Part shown: piece after piece, positions 45,046 through 56,298 of the stretch
Position numbering within the stretch: the first letter of the stretch is position 1
Layout: every line of letters starts with the position of its first letter
DNA from: Helianthus annuus
Lineage: Eukaryota > Streptophyta > Magnoliopsida > Asterales > Asteraceae
Length of the DNA: 64,000 nucleotides
Assembly: GCF_002127325.2 (NCBI RefSeq)
Contig: NC_035447.2
Location: forward strand, 30,315,249-30,379,248
Direction: 5' to 3'
Position numbers and translations under genes: made by a program
The notes under the pieces: generated by a model
Database searches by the model: none
Told to the model about the DNA's origin: nothing
Seen by the model: only the letters and a program-made list of their open reading frames with translations

Positions 45046-47296
45046 CTTGCCCTTGTTCAGCGTTTAGAGGTCCTGCAAGGGACCTGGGTCAAATTTAGTA
45101 GGATCTCCTTCAAATCTTCAATACCCATAGGTATTGGATGGCGGGGATCCAAACTCTTTGATCCCCTCATAAGTTAACTACTATTAATACTATAACCCGG
45201 CTATTTAGGACTGTATCCCTGCTGACTCAGACTACTTAGCCGAGGGTAACGTCACCGCCAAAAGCGGGGCCTACCATAATTTGCATTAATAACTTAATTC
45301 ATTATCTTCCAATAATCCAACCCTTTAGGATTGTATCCTTGCTGACTCAAACTACTGGGTTGAGGGTAACGTCGCCTTCAAAAGAGGGGCCTACTACAAT
45401 AACTAAGATAATCTCTTAAACAAGTGCAAAAGTGCGAAAATAATCAAAGGTTATACTAATACACGAGTCGGAGCCAAGTGATTCATCTTGTCTATCTGTT
45501 TTTATTTTTATTTTATTTTTCAGCATTTAGTTAGTTTTTATTTTCTTAGTTTAAAAACATTTTTCTCACTTTTTGATTTGATTAGACGTTGAGGATAAAC
45601 CGGTATTAAAAGCTCTTGTGTCCTTGGACGACCTCGGTATCTTACCAACACTATACTACGTCCACGATGGGTGCACTTGCCCATATGTGTGTTTAGTGTT
45701 AGTGAATATCGTGTTTTATAAATTTAAGACTTGGCTAAAGGTGTAAAAAGGGCTTAATTATACATCTAAATTATATATACACCGACACACATCAATTGTA
45801 TAGCGTAAGGGCTAAAATATTATTTCTCAATGTTAAGGTGGCCTTGTATTTTATTGAAAAGTGGAAGGGGTGGCCTTGTATTTTAGTGAAAAGGGGAGGG
45901 TCGGTGGCGTAAAAGCCACCAACTTTGTGCTTTAAGATTATGTAGAATTCTGTGAGAGCAGACTCTAGGCCTAAATTACACTAAATAAATCATATTCTAT
46001 CCTATGCGTGTAACACCCCAATCGCGTAATACAACAACACGTGACGGAAATATCGGGGAGTCACGTTACAAATTGCTCACAACCACTGGTACTATATTGT
46101 TTCATTATTGTTAACATTGTTTTACAATACAAAGAATACATGTAATTGTCTTTTGATTAAAGAAGTATAAGGCCCGGATACAATCCTGTGTTGCATGCTT
46201 GAATAATCGAAAACCTGAAACATATGTGAAAATGAGAGTCAACATAAAAGCTGGCGAGTACATAAGTTTTATTTAGCCAAATAAATGGCAAAACGTTTAG
46301 TATTGCAATATTTTGACAACTACGAGAGTTGTCAATTGAAAATGGACTCTTTGAAGCCAAGGAATGGGCAAAAAGGTTTAGTACTGCAATACATAACTTG
46401 ATTGTGAAAACTTGTGACAAAAGAGTTTTGTATATGACAATATGATTATTACTAGGTAATTTTTATGCTTTTAAAAATTGTACTTTGGTCTTTGTAATCA
46501 CATTGAAATCGGTCATAAAACTTGCGAGTGTATTATTATAAATCCAATCAAGGATTAATAATAAAAATATTGAAATCGGTCATAACTTGTGTGAGTGTTA
46601 TTAGAAATCAAATCAATGATTTATAATAATACTTTGGATATCCTTCTAAGAATCTAACAAAATTTGAGCATAAGCTATGTAAAGTAGAACGAGGCAAACT
46701 TGAGTTTATGAGCTTATTTGGACTCGATTCTTTACATCCCTACTAATATGTCAGTATGGTTGCACATGATATAGATTACAAAGCATGCAAGTAGATTGCT
46801 TTGGGAGAATGGGCAAAGAAGGGCCAATGTTGCTCGGCACCACGAGATGACGTGGCACCAATGGGAACACAAGAACATTGTTCCCTTCTTTAAGTATTGC
46901 TTTATGTGACTATAACATATAGCCTTAAGAATAAACATACATTTAATAACGGTGTTAGACGTGAACGCAAACAATAGTGATACGCGAGTTCATCACCATC
47001 TAACATTATATGTATTTATGTAGTATCAATTTGCAACTTTTCTATGCATAATGGTGCTGTACCTCATGTTAGGGTGTTTTAATTTATTTTTATTACTTTT
47101 AATCTAAACTTTTTGTCTTTTACAATTTAACATCACAAAATTTGATTTTTTTACTTTTAACTCAAAAATTTTCATCTTTTCCAATTTAACTTCACAACTT
47201 TTCACTTTCAACCTGGTTTCATATACTTTTCATCTTTCGCAATTTAACCTCATAACTTTTCAGTTTCAATTGTGGTTTCATATACTTTTTCTCTTT

Positions 47297-47575
47297 CGCA
47301 AATTTTCGTTTTACGTTTCGTTCCAAATTTTGCAAGTTAACACAACGCAACGTGGGTGTTGGGTTCAACATTTTTATGTTTCGCTTTATGTTTCGTTCTA
47401 AATTTTGCGAGTTAACACGACGTAACGTGAGTGTGGGGGGTTCAACGTTTTTACGTTTCGTTCTAAATTTTGCGAGTTAACACGATGCAACGTGCGTGTG
47501 GGGTTCAACGTTTTTATGTTTCGCTTTACGTTTCTTTCTAAATTTTGTGATTTAATACGACACAATGTGCGTGTG
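47297..47575. repeat. Minisatellite, TTTACGTTTCGTTCTAAATT family
   Basis: Four imperfect units of roughly 65-85 bp, each with a TTTCGTTCTAAATTTTGCGA-like phrase followed by GTTAACACGACGYAACGTGNGTGTG and GGTTCAACGTTTTTA. The ACGCAACGTGCGTG-like core recalls Helitron 3' hairpins. Confidence 0.75.
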
Positions 47576-47790
47576 TAAGTTAACTTTTTTATGTCTATAT
47601 TTTCCTGTTTGACAGATTTGTCACAATGTGCGGGTAGTTGTTTTTTCTATATTTTACGTTTCGGTCTAATTTTTTTCGCGTTAATACGCCTCGACTTGAG
47701 TTTTGATATTCATTGTCGATAGATAATATGACATTGGTGCTATTTGATATGTTTTTTTTCCCAGCAATTCTATTCTCGTTAACTAAAACT

Positions 47791-47975
47791 TGTTAACATT
47801 ACTGCGGAAGTTTCATAATCTAAAAATAATTCATTTTCTAAACTACTGAGGCTTCATAATCTAAAAATAATAATTCATTTTCTGTTAACATTACTGCGGA
47901 AGTTTCATAATCTAAAAATAATTCATTTTCTAAACTACAGAGGCTTCATTATCTAAAAAATAATAATTCATTTTC
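47791..47975. repeat. Tandem duplication, period about 92 bp
   Basis: The segment starting TGTTAACATTACTGCGGAAG at 47791 recurs at 47883 with few differences. Inside each copy the phrase TCATAATCTAAAAATAAT also occurs twice. Confidence 0.85.
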
Positions 47976-48099
47976 TAATTTATTTATATTATTTGAACTT
48001 AAAATAAATAAATTTTGTTACAAACTTTTTAATGGACCAGAGGGCAGAATAAATTCTTAAATAAAGGGTCCGATATTTTCACCATTATTTATTGCTCAC

Positions 48100-48228
48100 C
48101 TTCTCCACTCAGCGCCGCTACAGCAGCAGCAGCAGCGAACCCTCTGCCCCTTTTCCGCCGAAGCAAAAGTTTCAATCGGTTATCGAATCGAAGTTTACTC
48201 GATAACTTATACACATATATACCAACAG
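48100..48228 (+). other. 5' UTR exon of the SHMT gene (approximate start)
   Basis: CT-rich leader with a CAGCAGCAGCAGCAG run. A donor-like site ACCAACAG/GTACCC ends it at 48228, and the acceptor TTAAGCAG at 49278 gives a 5' UTR intron of about 1,050 bp. The transcription start is a guess. The upstream AT-rich stretch around 48040-48060 could hold the core promoter. Confidence 0.5.
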
Positions 48229-48636
48229 GTACCCCTATTCTCCATCTATTTTAATTCGATTATTAGTTACATGCATACATATATCTATTACACCAACACA
48301 CTTTTCTCAACCACTGTGCTTGTTTCTCATTGAATTGAAGGATGTAATTTCTGCAAAAACTTTGCATTTCTTAGCTTATTGCATGCACTAGTGTTGTTTT
48401 GTGACATGATTATGTCTCTGTTTCTTAGCATTAGACTGAATTTGATTTGTATGCTTCGTTATTTGTAGAAAGATTCTGAGGTTTTGTGTTATTGTGACGG
48501 GGAATTATATGTTAGGATTGAGTTTGCGTTTTTCTGACGCCTCTAATTTTGGATTTTGGGGCTTGTGTGACTGCTTAGTATTAATGACCTAATTTGCAGA
48601 TTTTTAGCTGTTGAGTATTGGATAAGGAATGTACGG

Positions 48637-49040
48637 GTGTAAACGAGCCAAGCAGCTCATGATCGGCTCATAAATAGCTCGAATTGAGCCGAGCTTAAAC
48701 GAGAATCTAGCTTGTATACTACACGCTCGCGTTTCTAAACGAGCCTGTTATATATATATATATATATATGTGTATAACTTTTATTTAATATATATTTTTA
48801 TAATAACTTTTACTCTTTATAAAGTTATGACAAAAATAACTAAATAAAATATCGTATGTTATATATAAAAGTTATAAATAAAATACATATGATATAGTAA
48901 TATATGCTTAAAATTAATTGATAAAAAACAAAAACGAGCCGAGCTCTTGAGCTTTAGAAATAGAGCTCGAAGCTCGAACTGAGCCGAGTTTGAGATTTGG
49001 AAATCGAGCGCGAAATGAGCCAAGTTTTCGAGCTTGGGCT
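48637..49040. repeat. GAGCC/GGCTCG-rich MITE-like repeat in the 5' UTR intron
   Basis: It opens near ACGGGTGTAAACGAGCC and closes near GGCTTGGCTCGGCT, with an AT-rich core containing a (TA)n run (48750-48770). It resembles the GAGCTCGAGC-type element in intron 2. No clean target duplication was found. Confidence 0.5.
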
Positions 49041-49279
49041 TGGCTCGGCTAAAGTGGTGAAAGTTAAAATTAGGTTATGGATGTCAGAATTTGCAATTGT
49101 ATGGACATATAGGCTGTGTTTTACACTTCTGCATGTGTTTCATAAGATGAAAACGTTTGTAAACTTTGGTGTTTATTGATTTTACACATGCTATATGATA
49201 TAGTTCTTTGAATCGAGTGACTGGTTCTAATTCTGTATTCGTTTATTGTGACTAATATATTATGAATGTGTTAAGCAGT

Positions 49280-52200
49280 ATGCATACCTGTACTGGAGTT
49301 ATCATGGGTTCACTTCAACAGCCTGTGTCGATTAAGGAATCTAATTTCCTTCCAAAAGGACCCGGTGTCAGTGGGCTTCTCCGTCAACTGAATATTAGAT
49401 CATTTAAGCCGTGTAGATCTTTAAAAATCGAAGGTAGCTTGGCTACCGGAAGGTCATCCACCCCTTCTGTGCCTGTCACAATTCCCGAAGGAGGTAATTT
49501 CTTAGAAATCCATACACCTTTTGGTATGACACCGATAAAAGTATCGCGACTTTGCTATTTAATAGGGCTGTAATCGAGCTGAACCAGGTTGAGCTCGAGC
49601 TCGAACTTAAAGGAGCTAGCTTGGCTCGGCTCCTTTACTTTATTGAGCCGAAAAGTCGAGCTCGAGCCAGCTTTTTTTATTTTTAAATTATTTTTACAGA
49701 TATTGATATAACATAAAAAGCAAAAAGAGATAAAAAAAATTACAAAGATATTTGTATTATTTTTGTTTTTTTAATATTATAAATACCGAAAGGCTTATTA
49801 AAAGTAGGGGTGTGAATTTCTGACACGACCCGAAAACACGACACAAACCTAACACGAAATTTGTGGGTTTGGGTTTAGTCTAAACGGGTTCGGGTCAGTT
49901 TTAGGTTGAACCCGCAAACCCATTTAGCTAAACGGGTCAGGTTCGGATCAACCCAGTCGGGTTAGCAGGTTGACTGGTTTAACCCATTTCTATTATATTA
50001 TATTTTTTAAAATATTTTTTATGTCATAAATTAAATTAGGTGTGTATTTTATGCTATAAATATAACTTAAAAATGGAAGTTGACATAATTTTTTATGATT
50101 TTAATGTAATTTTATTATATAAATTTGTGTGTTTTTTGTAGTAGTGTCAATTTTAATATATTAATTTGCTGAAAAATATTAAAAATAAAAAAAAAAAACG
50201 GGTTGAACGGGTCGGATTCGGGTCAGTATGCAAATATTCGGGTCAGGTTCGGGTTCATATGTATAACACGATTTTCGGGTTTGGGTCGGGTTGAACCCGT
50301 CAACCTGCGAACACGACCCGTCTAGCACCCCTAATTAAAAGTATTATATGCATAGTTTTTGTTTATTTTCCCATATTTTTATTGATCAAGTAAACTTAAA
50401 ATGTTAACACTTCAACACCTTCTCATATATATATTTTTTTTATTTTAATACATTTAAAATTAAAATTAATCTATATAAATTAAAATAACTCGTGCCGGAA
50501 CGCGAGCTGACGAGCCGAGCCAGGCCTAGCTCGAGCTTGGCTCGTTTACAACCTAGCTTTTTTCTAGCTTTTTCCGAGCGAGCTGTGAGCTTTTTGAACA
50601 GCCCTAATTATCAACAGTTCATGTTATTACCAATAAGAAATGTGTAAGTTTGCTAGATATACTTCTAAATTTTTAATTATATTTTTGTGTGTGGAGAATA
50701 TTTGTTTACAATTCATGGAAGATATTCACGACAAACAACGAATTGATCCCCTTAAATCTTTTATACTTTCATAGGTAATGGAAGCAATTTCGTAGATCAA
50801 GAACTGAGTAATGCTGACCCTGAAGTTAGTGAAATAATATACAATGAGAAGCAACGGCAGTTTAGAAGTTTAGAGCTTATTGCATCGGAGAATTTCACGT
50901 CCCGAGCTGTTATGGAAGCAGTTGGTTCATGTCTTACTAACAAATATTCTGAAGGACTTCCTGGCAAAAGGTGATAATTGTCATTATAATTTATAAATTT
51001 TATTGATGTAATCATGTAATATGCCTTTTGAATTGTTATACTTTTTTGTAGATATTATGGTGGAAACGAGCACATCGATGAACTGGAAACACTTTGTCAA
51101 AAGAGGGCCTTAGCAGCGTTTCACTTGGATGAAAATAAGTGGGGTGTGAATGTACAACCGTTATCTGGTTCACCGGCTAATTTTGAGGTTTATACGGCTA
51201 TTCTTAAACCCCATGACCGCATAATGGTGAGTTGTCTTTAGGTTCTGTTTTGAGCAATCCAAATTGTCTATGTTATATTGCATCTATATATGTATTATAT
51301 ATTTTACTGTGTTTAATTCAGGGACTTGACTTGCCTCATGGAGGACACTTGTCTCATGGATTCATGACACCTAAACGAAGGGTTTCGGGAACATCCATAT
51401 ATTTTGAATCGATGCCTTATCGTCTTGATGAAGCTACAGGTGCAATGGTTTATCTTTGTTTTAATGTATAATTGTATATACGTTTGTCTTATACAAATAT
51501 GTACTTGTCACGTCTATACAGGCCTCGTTGATTATGACATGCTTGAGAAAACTGCTACTTTATTTCGACCGAAACTTATAATAGCCGGTGCAAGTGCTTA
51601 TCCCCGTGATTTTGACTATCCTCGTATGAGAAAGGTATAGCTTTTCAATTCCGCCAAATTAATTATTTTTTTTAAATTGTTTATTATGCTAAAACTCACC
51701 AAGTGTTGATGACATTTGGCTGTTACAGATTGCTGATTCTGTTGGTGCTTTTCTGATGATGGATATGGCTCATATTAGTGGACTTGTGGCTGCTTCCGTT
51801 GTTGGCAATCCTTTTGAATACTGCGATATTGTCACAACTACAACACACAAGGTATCGTGTGAGTTAATGAAAATTGTGATAACTTACTAAATCGATATCT
51901 ACGATCTGACTTCTGTTTACAGTCTCTCAGAGGACCGAGAGGGGGAATGATATTCTTCAAAAAAGATCCTGTTTTGGGACTCGAGTTAGAATCCGCCATC
52001 AACAATGCGGTTTTCCCAGGTTTACAGGTTAGTTCTAAGTTACTTTTAATGATCATGGCTAGGGGCAAGGTGGTCTTTTGTTAATCTTATCTGTACGTTA
52101 TTTAAAAATATACCTTAACAGGGTGGTCCACATAACCATACAATAGGAGGACTTGCGGTTTGCTTGAAGCATGCTCAGTCTCCTGAATTCAAAGCTTACC

Positions 52201-53789
52201 AGAACCAGGTTTTTTGAGTCTCCTTTTGTTAGCGTCATATGATGCATTGTTTTGACTTTTTTGACTGGTTTACGTGTTGTTCTTGCAGGTTGTTTCTAAT
52301 TGTCGAGCTCTTGCTAAACGATTGTTGGAGCTTGGATACACGTTGGTTTCGGGAGGGAGTGATAACCACTTGGTTCTTGTGGATCTCAGGCCATTGGTAC
52401 TTTTTTCGTACTTGCAACTTATGAGTGCGTATATTTGGATATGTTCGTTCTCAAATGGGTCATAGTTCAAGTAAAATTTTTAGCTATGATAGAAATTGGT
52501 CAAATGGGTTGAAGGTCGCTTTTAAAGTTCAATCGTTTCATTCAAGGATGTAGATTATGATAAATAATAGTTAGGCCTGTAAATGAACCGGACATTCATG
52601 AACTATTCGTGAACTTGTTTGGCGGGAAGTTTGTTTATGTTCGTTTATTAACATATGTTTACGCTCGTTCGTTTATGTTCGTTTCAATTTAAATACATAA
52701 GTAGTTTTATTTATATAAATACTAAACATAAAAGGAACTTTCTAACTACTTGTATTAATATAACTAATTGGTAATTGGGCTTTCTAGTAATAAAAATGGG
52801 TTTTTCCAATGGAATTTATCGTAATTAATTACTAATTTATATAAAAATTTACTTTATGTTCGTTTATGTTTAGTCAGTTATGTACATTTGTGTTTATTCA
52901 ATTATATTCGTTTGTGTTGTTTATTTTTTGTTAAATTATGTTCATTTACGTTCGTGAACTCTGTTCGTTTAGGTTCCAAACGAACGAACATAAACGAAAA
53001 CGAACATGCCCGTTTTCTTAATAAACGAACATGCACAAAAAATATGTTCGATTATATGTCCGTGTTCGTTCGGTTCAGCCTAACAATAGCGTTTTATAAT
53101 TACAATAAGCTCATTAGTTATGTACAGAAAAGTTAAAAAGGACAAAAAAGCGCGTGCAAGTCAACTTGTCCCGTTTTGACCCGATACTAAAGTATAACCC
53201 GTTTCTTTGCATAGCGGGCTTCGGTTGTCATTTAAATATTGTATTTTGTAGATTGTTAGGCTGTCAAGTTGTGCCAATATTCAGTTAATTTTATACATTA
53301 GTAGTTGAATCATGGTTACCACAGTTAATTATATATTCTTTCAACGCAGGGTCTTGACGGTGCTAGGGTTGAGAAAATCCTTGACCTGGCGTCAATAACG
53401 TTAAACAAAAATTCAGTACCAGGTACACTTTGGGTTATTTATTTCAACTAGAAAAAAACTGAGCCACTAAATAAATTCACGCGACCTGATATCTTGTTTT
53501 AAATGTGCCAGGCGACAAAAGTGCACTTGTGCCAGGTGGCATACGTATCGGCTCACCGGCCATGACAACTCGTGGGTTCACTGAACAGGAGTTCATTTAT
53601 ATTGCCGAGTTTATTCACGAAGGGGTGCAGCTGACACGTGAGGTCAAACAAGCCGTCTCCGGGTCAAAGCTCCAAGATTTCATGAAGTTTGTAGCGTCTT
53701 CGGACTTCAACAGCTTCAGCGATAAAGTTTCAGATCTGAGAAAAAGAGTTGAGGCGTTGACAACCCAGTTTCCGATCCCCGGTTTGTGA
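49280..53789 (+). CDS. SHM3: Serine hydroxymethyltransferase, plastid SHM3 type
   Basis: It interconverts serine plus tetrahydrofolate and glycine plus methylene-tetrahydrofolate, a PLP enzyme. Coding exons by frame and GT-AG sites: 49280-49493, 50775-50970, 51052-51226, 51322-51439, 51522-51634, 51729-51851, 51923-52027, 52122-52208, 52289-52396, 53350-53422, 53512-53789, giving 529 residues, the length I recall for Arabidopsis SHM3. Motifs: [19 protein letters not shown] (about 104-122), [25 protein letters not shown], the PLP lysine at about residue 313 in [14 protein letters not shown], and [13 protein letters not shown]. Residues 1-70 are Ser/Arg-rich and acid-poor, like a transit peptide. 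I start at 49280 ([14 protein letters not shown]) because AG at 49277-49278 is a good acceptor; the ATG at 49262 would be intronic. No damage seen. Introns carry several MITEs. Confidence 0.96.
49563..50606. mobile_element. hAT-like MITE in SHMT intron 2, itself carrying a nested MITE
   Basis: Termini TAGGGCTGTAATCGAGC and GAACAGCCCTA form an inverted repeat (TAGGGCTGT/ACAGCCCTA). The flanking 8-mers CTATTTAA and ATTATCAA are only partly alike, so the insertion is old or the duplication has decayed. The ends are full of GAGCTCGAGC phrases. It begins 70 bp after the exon that ends at 49493. Confidence 0.65.
49805..50333. mobile_element. hAT-like MITE nested in the intron 2 MITE
   Basis: A 529-bp element with TAGGGGTG...CACCCCTA termini and a perfect 8-bp target duplication ATTAAAAG (49797-49804, 50334-50341). 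Subterminal regions are CGGGT/ACCCG-rich in inverted arrangement (ACACGACCCG near both ends). Non-coding, with an AT-rich centre. Confidence 0.9.
52571..53085. mobile_element. MITE-like element in SHMT intron 9 to 10 interval
   Basis: The intron 52397-53349 contains a TTAGGCCTGTAAATGAACCG start and a CGGTTCAGCCTAA end, inverted relative to each other, with many TTCGTTTATGTTCG phrases between. Flanks AATAATAG and CAATAGCG are only partly alike. It looks like an old hAT-type MITE. Confidence 0.6.
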
Positions 53790-53953
53790 AGAGCAGAGTG
53801 AAATCTTTACATGTTTATGATAACTGATGTGTGAAGTCATCACTAGCTGTTGCATGTTGGGTTTTTTTTAAGAATCTTGAGATGCTTTGATCAACGATTT
53901 TGTAACTTAAATAATCTTGAGATCCTGAAGTTTTAATCTCCAAGAGGTAAAAT

Positions 53954-54623
53954 TAGGGGTGTGGACGGTTCGGTTTGGTTTTTGGGCAAAACCGAAACCG
54001 AAATGTCGGTTTTCGGTTTTTTTAAACCGTTCGGTTTCGGTTTTTATGTTGGTTCGGTTTTTCGGTTTTTGGAACAAAATTATGTAAGATTTATAAAATA
54101 AAAGGTATAATTTAAAATATAAGAATCTTTCTTATATGTTTACGTTTAAATTATTATAGTTAACATCTTTAATTAATATTGTTTACATAAACTTAACATT
54201 CTAATATACTTTTTATGTTTTTTTAAAAAGTTTATTAATACATTTTCTTTTACAATAATTTGAAGATCATTTAATTTTTATATTAAATTTTGTTATATCT
54301 AGTAGGTAGTAAATAAATCATTAGAATTATAAATAAACATGTAATGTTTTTGTTATAAGCACTTAACATTCAAGAATAAAATTAATAATTTCTAATAGCA
54401 TTAGATTAAACGCTTAAAAAACTTTAACTTAAAAATAAAAATATATGGATTGTAATTTATCGGTTCGGTTGTTTTCGGTTATTGAAAATGGTTTTTCGAA
54501 AACCGAACCGAAATTTTCGGTTATTAAAAATCCGAAAACCGAACCGTCGGTTTTTGTTTCGGTTCAGTTTCTTTGGTTATTTCAGTTACGGTTTGGTTAT
54601 TTCGGTTTTCTGCTCACCCCCTA
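53954..54623. mobile_element. hAT-like MITE downstream of SHMT
   Basis: Termini TAGGGGTG and CACCCCCTA, with 8-bp flanks GGTAAAAT (53946-53953) and GATAAAAT (54624-54631) matching at seven of eight bases. Subterminal parts are made of CGGTTTCGGTTTTT and CCGAAAACCGAACCG phrases in inverted orientation; the centre is AT-rich and non-coding. Confidence 0.85.
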
Positions 54624-55011
54624 GATAAAATGGACAGGTGAGATGGGTTGGGTAACATGTTATCTAGAGAGAATTATGTGTGTGGATTTTCTTTTCAATA
54701 ATCTTCTACTATGTTGTTTAGGTAAAAACATAGTATTAGAACACCCATTAGAAGTTGAGTGCCCTAGTTAGGACAATAAAAATTATGAGTTAAACAATTT
54801 TTTTTTCTTTCAAATTTTAGTTGTAACCTATCTGATCAAAGCCAAGTAATTGGTCTTAGATTACTTGGTCTCCACAAGAAATATGTTACCTAGATCAATA
54901 TCCAGTCTACCCACTTTGAAGAGTGAACTGTTCGCTGGATGGATGTCTAACGACGGATACATAGAACATAGACAGGGAGGAGCCCGATTCGGGTGAAAGA
55001 GGGGAGACAAC

Positions 55012-55165
55012 TAGGGGTGGCAATTATTGACATGACCCAAACCCGACACGAGATAAAACAGGTTTGGGTCGATAACCCGCTTAAAACCCAAATAATAATA
55101 TGGGTCGGGTTTCATTTCAGTCCACCAACCCGCCAACCTATCGACCCAACATGATTGACACCCGA
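55012..55165. mobile_element. Short hAT-like MITE fragment
   Basis: It begins TAGGGGTGGCAATTATTGAC and continues with GACCC/GGGTC phrases, ending about ATTGACACCC. It lacks a clear right terminus and target duplication, so it is probably truncated. Confidence 0.5.
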
Positions 55166-55839
55166 GTTGGGAGGAAAATTGCCGACGTGGCTGCGCGTGA
55201 CCTTCGCACGATTCCATGCTGTTGCTCGTAACTGATACCATAGTTATATAAAAGAAAAGACTAAGAAAATAGACATTCTTGAGTTTGTTATAGATAATAT
55301 CAGAATGATTCCATACATATGCTTATGATATGTTAGTAAAGAAGAATAATAACACAAAAAGGTTTTACATGAATCACACTCGAGTATCTAATTTTTTTTC
55401 TCATATCTTTTAAAAACATCTTTTTCTTTGCGTGATAGACTATAAATTATGAAATGCGACTGTGAGTTGCACTCCTATTTTCACTTGTGTATCCTATTTT
55501 CGTTTTTCGTATATGTTAATTATAATTTTAACATTCTCGAAAGCTTTTTGTTAGATGTTACATTAAGGGTGAAACTTACTACAGTAAGCCGATGCTCAAT
55601 ATTTATTGCCCTTTTCTCGTATGCTCTTAACGCAGTTCTCTATCTTCAAGACTTCATGATTTATTACAATCATAATCGGTGTAACATGAGACCAAAGATA
55701 CACATATAAAAGTAGATACACGACTATAAATAACGTATCTAATATCATAGGTTCCCTCTATGTTGTTCGTTTATTAAATAAACGGGCATAAACAAACTTT
55801 CCGCAAAACCGCTCCCATACACTTTACAAACAAAGACGA

Positions 55840-56142
55840 TTACAGACTAACGGCAGGTAGACGAGTAACAAGTTGCGCCGTTACCCCCTTCTGAATAGCA
55901 AACCCTACCCTGCTAAACACAAAATTCTGCCCCTTAACATGTGCGGTGTTACTGCTTACCACCTGCTGAACCCGCTTGAGGAACTGCACCGCGTCAGGGG
56001 CGAGAGCGCCAAAAGTATCGAAAGCGAACGGGACGAACACGTGCTGATTCTCGATGCAAGCTTTTCCATGCTTAGCTACTTTGGCCGCCTCTGCCTTAGT
56101 TATTGCTTGGCCCGCCACAAACCCGTGGTCCCTTAATTATCA
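55840..56142 (-). pseudogene. Fragment of a repeated plant protein, likely retroelement-derived
   Basis: On the minus strand a frame reads DHGFVAGQAITKAEAAKVAKHG, then an HVFVPFAFDTFGALAPDAV block and a VFSRVGFAIQKGVTAQLV block, ending in a stop at 55840. There is no ATG at its start and reading begins mid-domain, so it is a C-terminal fragment. I have the impression of having seen AFDTFG...APDAV...GFAIQKG blocks at the end of multicopy, transposon-associated plant ORFs, but I cannot name the family. It lies about 150 bp beyond the 3' end of the convergent-free PPR gene and has no intron signals. Confidence 0.5.
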
Positions 56143-56298
56143 TAGGTGTAAACTTATTATCAAATAATTCATTTCCACTCACAATTCTAGATATGAACTT
56201 GGTGTTGCTATTTATCAATTAAATTCACTAATTTACATAAAAAAATGGGTATAATCAAAGTTTAAATCAAACAAAGTCTACAGAAAAGGGTACAAAAA

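Larger units (their letters stand above)
38114..45794 (+). mobile_element. Athila-type solo LTR, split by a copia element
   Basis: The LTR starts TGATGTGTGT (38114) and ends ACACACATCA (45794), perfect 10-bp inverted termini, with target duplication ATTGT at 38109-38113 and 45795-45799. Without the nested copia element and its duplicated site it is about 1.7 kb. It has six CACGGGGSCGTG-like palindromic modules (38364-38581) and a TATA box (TATAAATA, 38601-38608). After the insertion there is a 120-bp imperfect tandem duplication (about 45205-45405, phrase GGAxTGTATCCxTGCTGACTC). No primer site or internal region exists, so it is a solo LTR left by LTR-LTR recombination. Confidence 0.93.
45800..48099. 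other. Gene-free spacer with small repeats
   Basis: No credible coding. Two copies of GTGGCCTTGTATTTTA lie 32 bp apart (45838 and 45870). At 46009 the sequence TGTAACACCCCAATCGCG resembles a gypsy LTR start, but no element could be followed from it. At 47297-47575 there is a minisatellite (listed separately), and at 47791-47975 a 92-bp tandem duplication. The stretch 46150-47050 is AT-rich with nothing recognised. Confidence 0.55.
53790..55839. other. Intergenic region downstream of SHMT
   Basis: Contains the SHMT 3' UTR (to about 53950), a 670-bp MITE (53954-54623), a partial TAGGGGTGGCAATT element at 55012 and otherwise AT-rich sequence. No credible gene: the frame at 55449-55709 has no recognisable features. 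Confidence 0.5.

Noticed and set aside
46009..46080. LTR start TGTAACACCCCAATCG as a new gypsy element
   Set aside because: No matching end, primer site, polypurine tract or ORF could be followed from it, so only a possible remnant is noted in the spacer entry.
49262..49279. ATG at 49262 as SHMT start
   Set aside because: The AG at 49277-49278 is a plausible acceptor for the 5' UTR intron, placing 49262 in the intron; the ATG at 49280 gives an N-terminus and length like the plastid SHM3 type.
52235..52470. Several overlapping small frames on both strands
   Set aside because: They are shadows of the SHMT exon 52289-52396.
55449..55709. 86-residue hydrophobic plus-strand frame
   Set aside because: AT-rich intergenic sequence, no promoter, splice or domain evidence.
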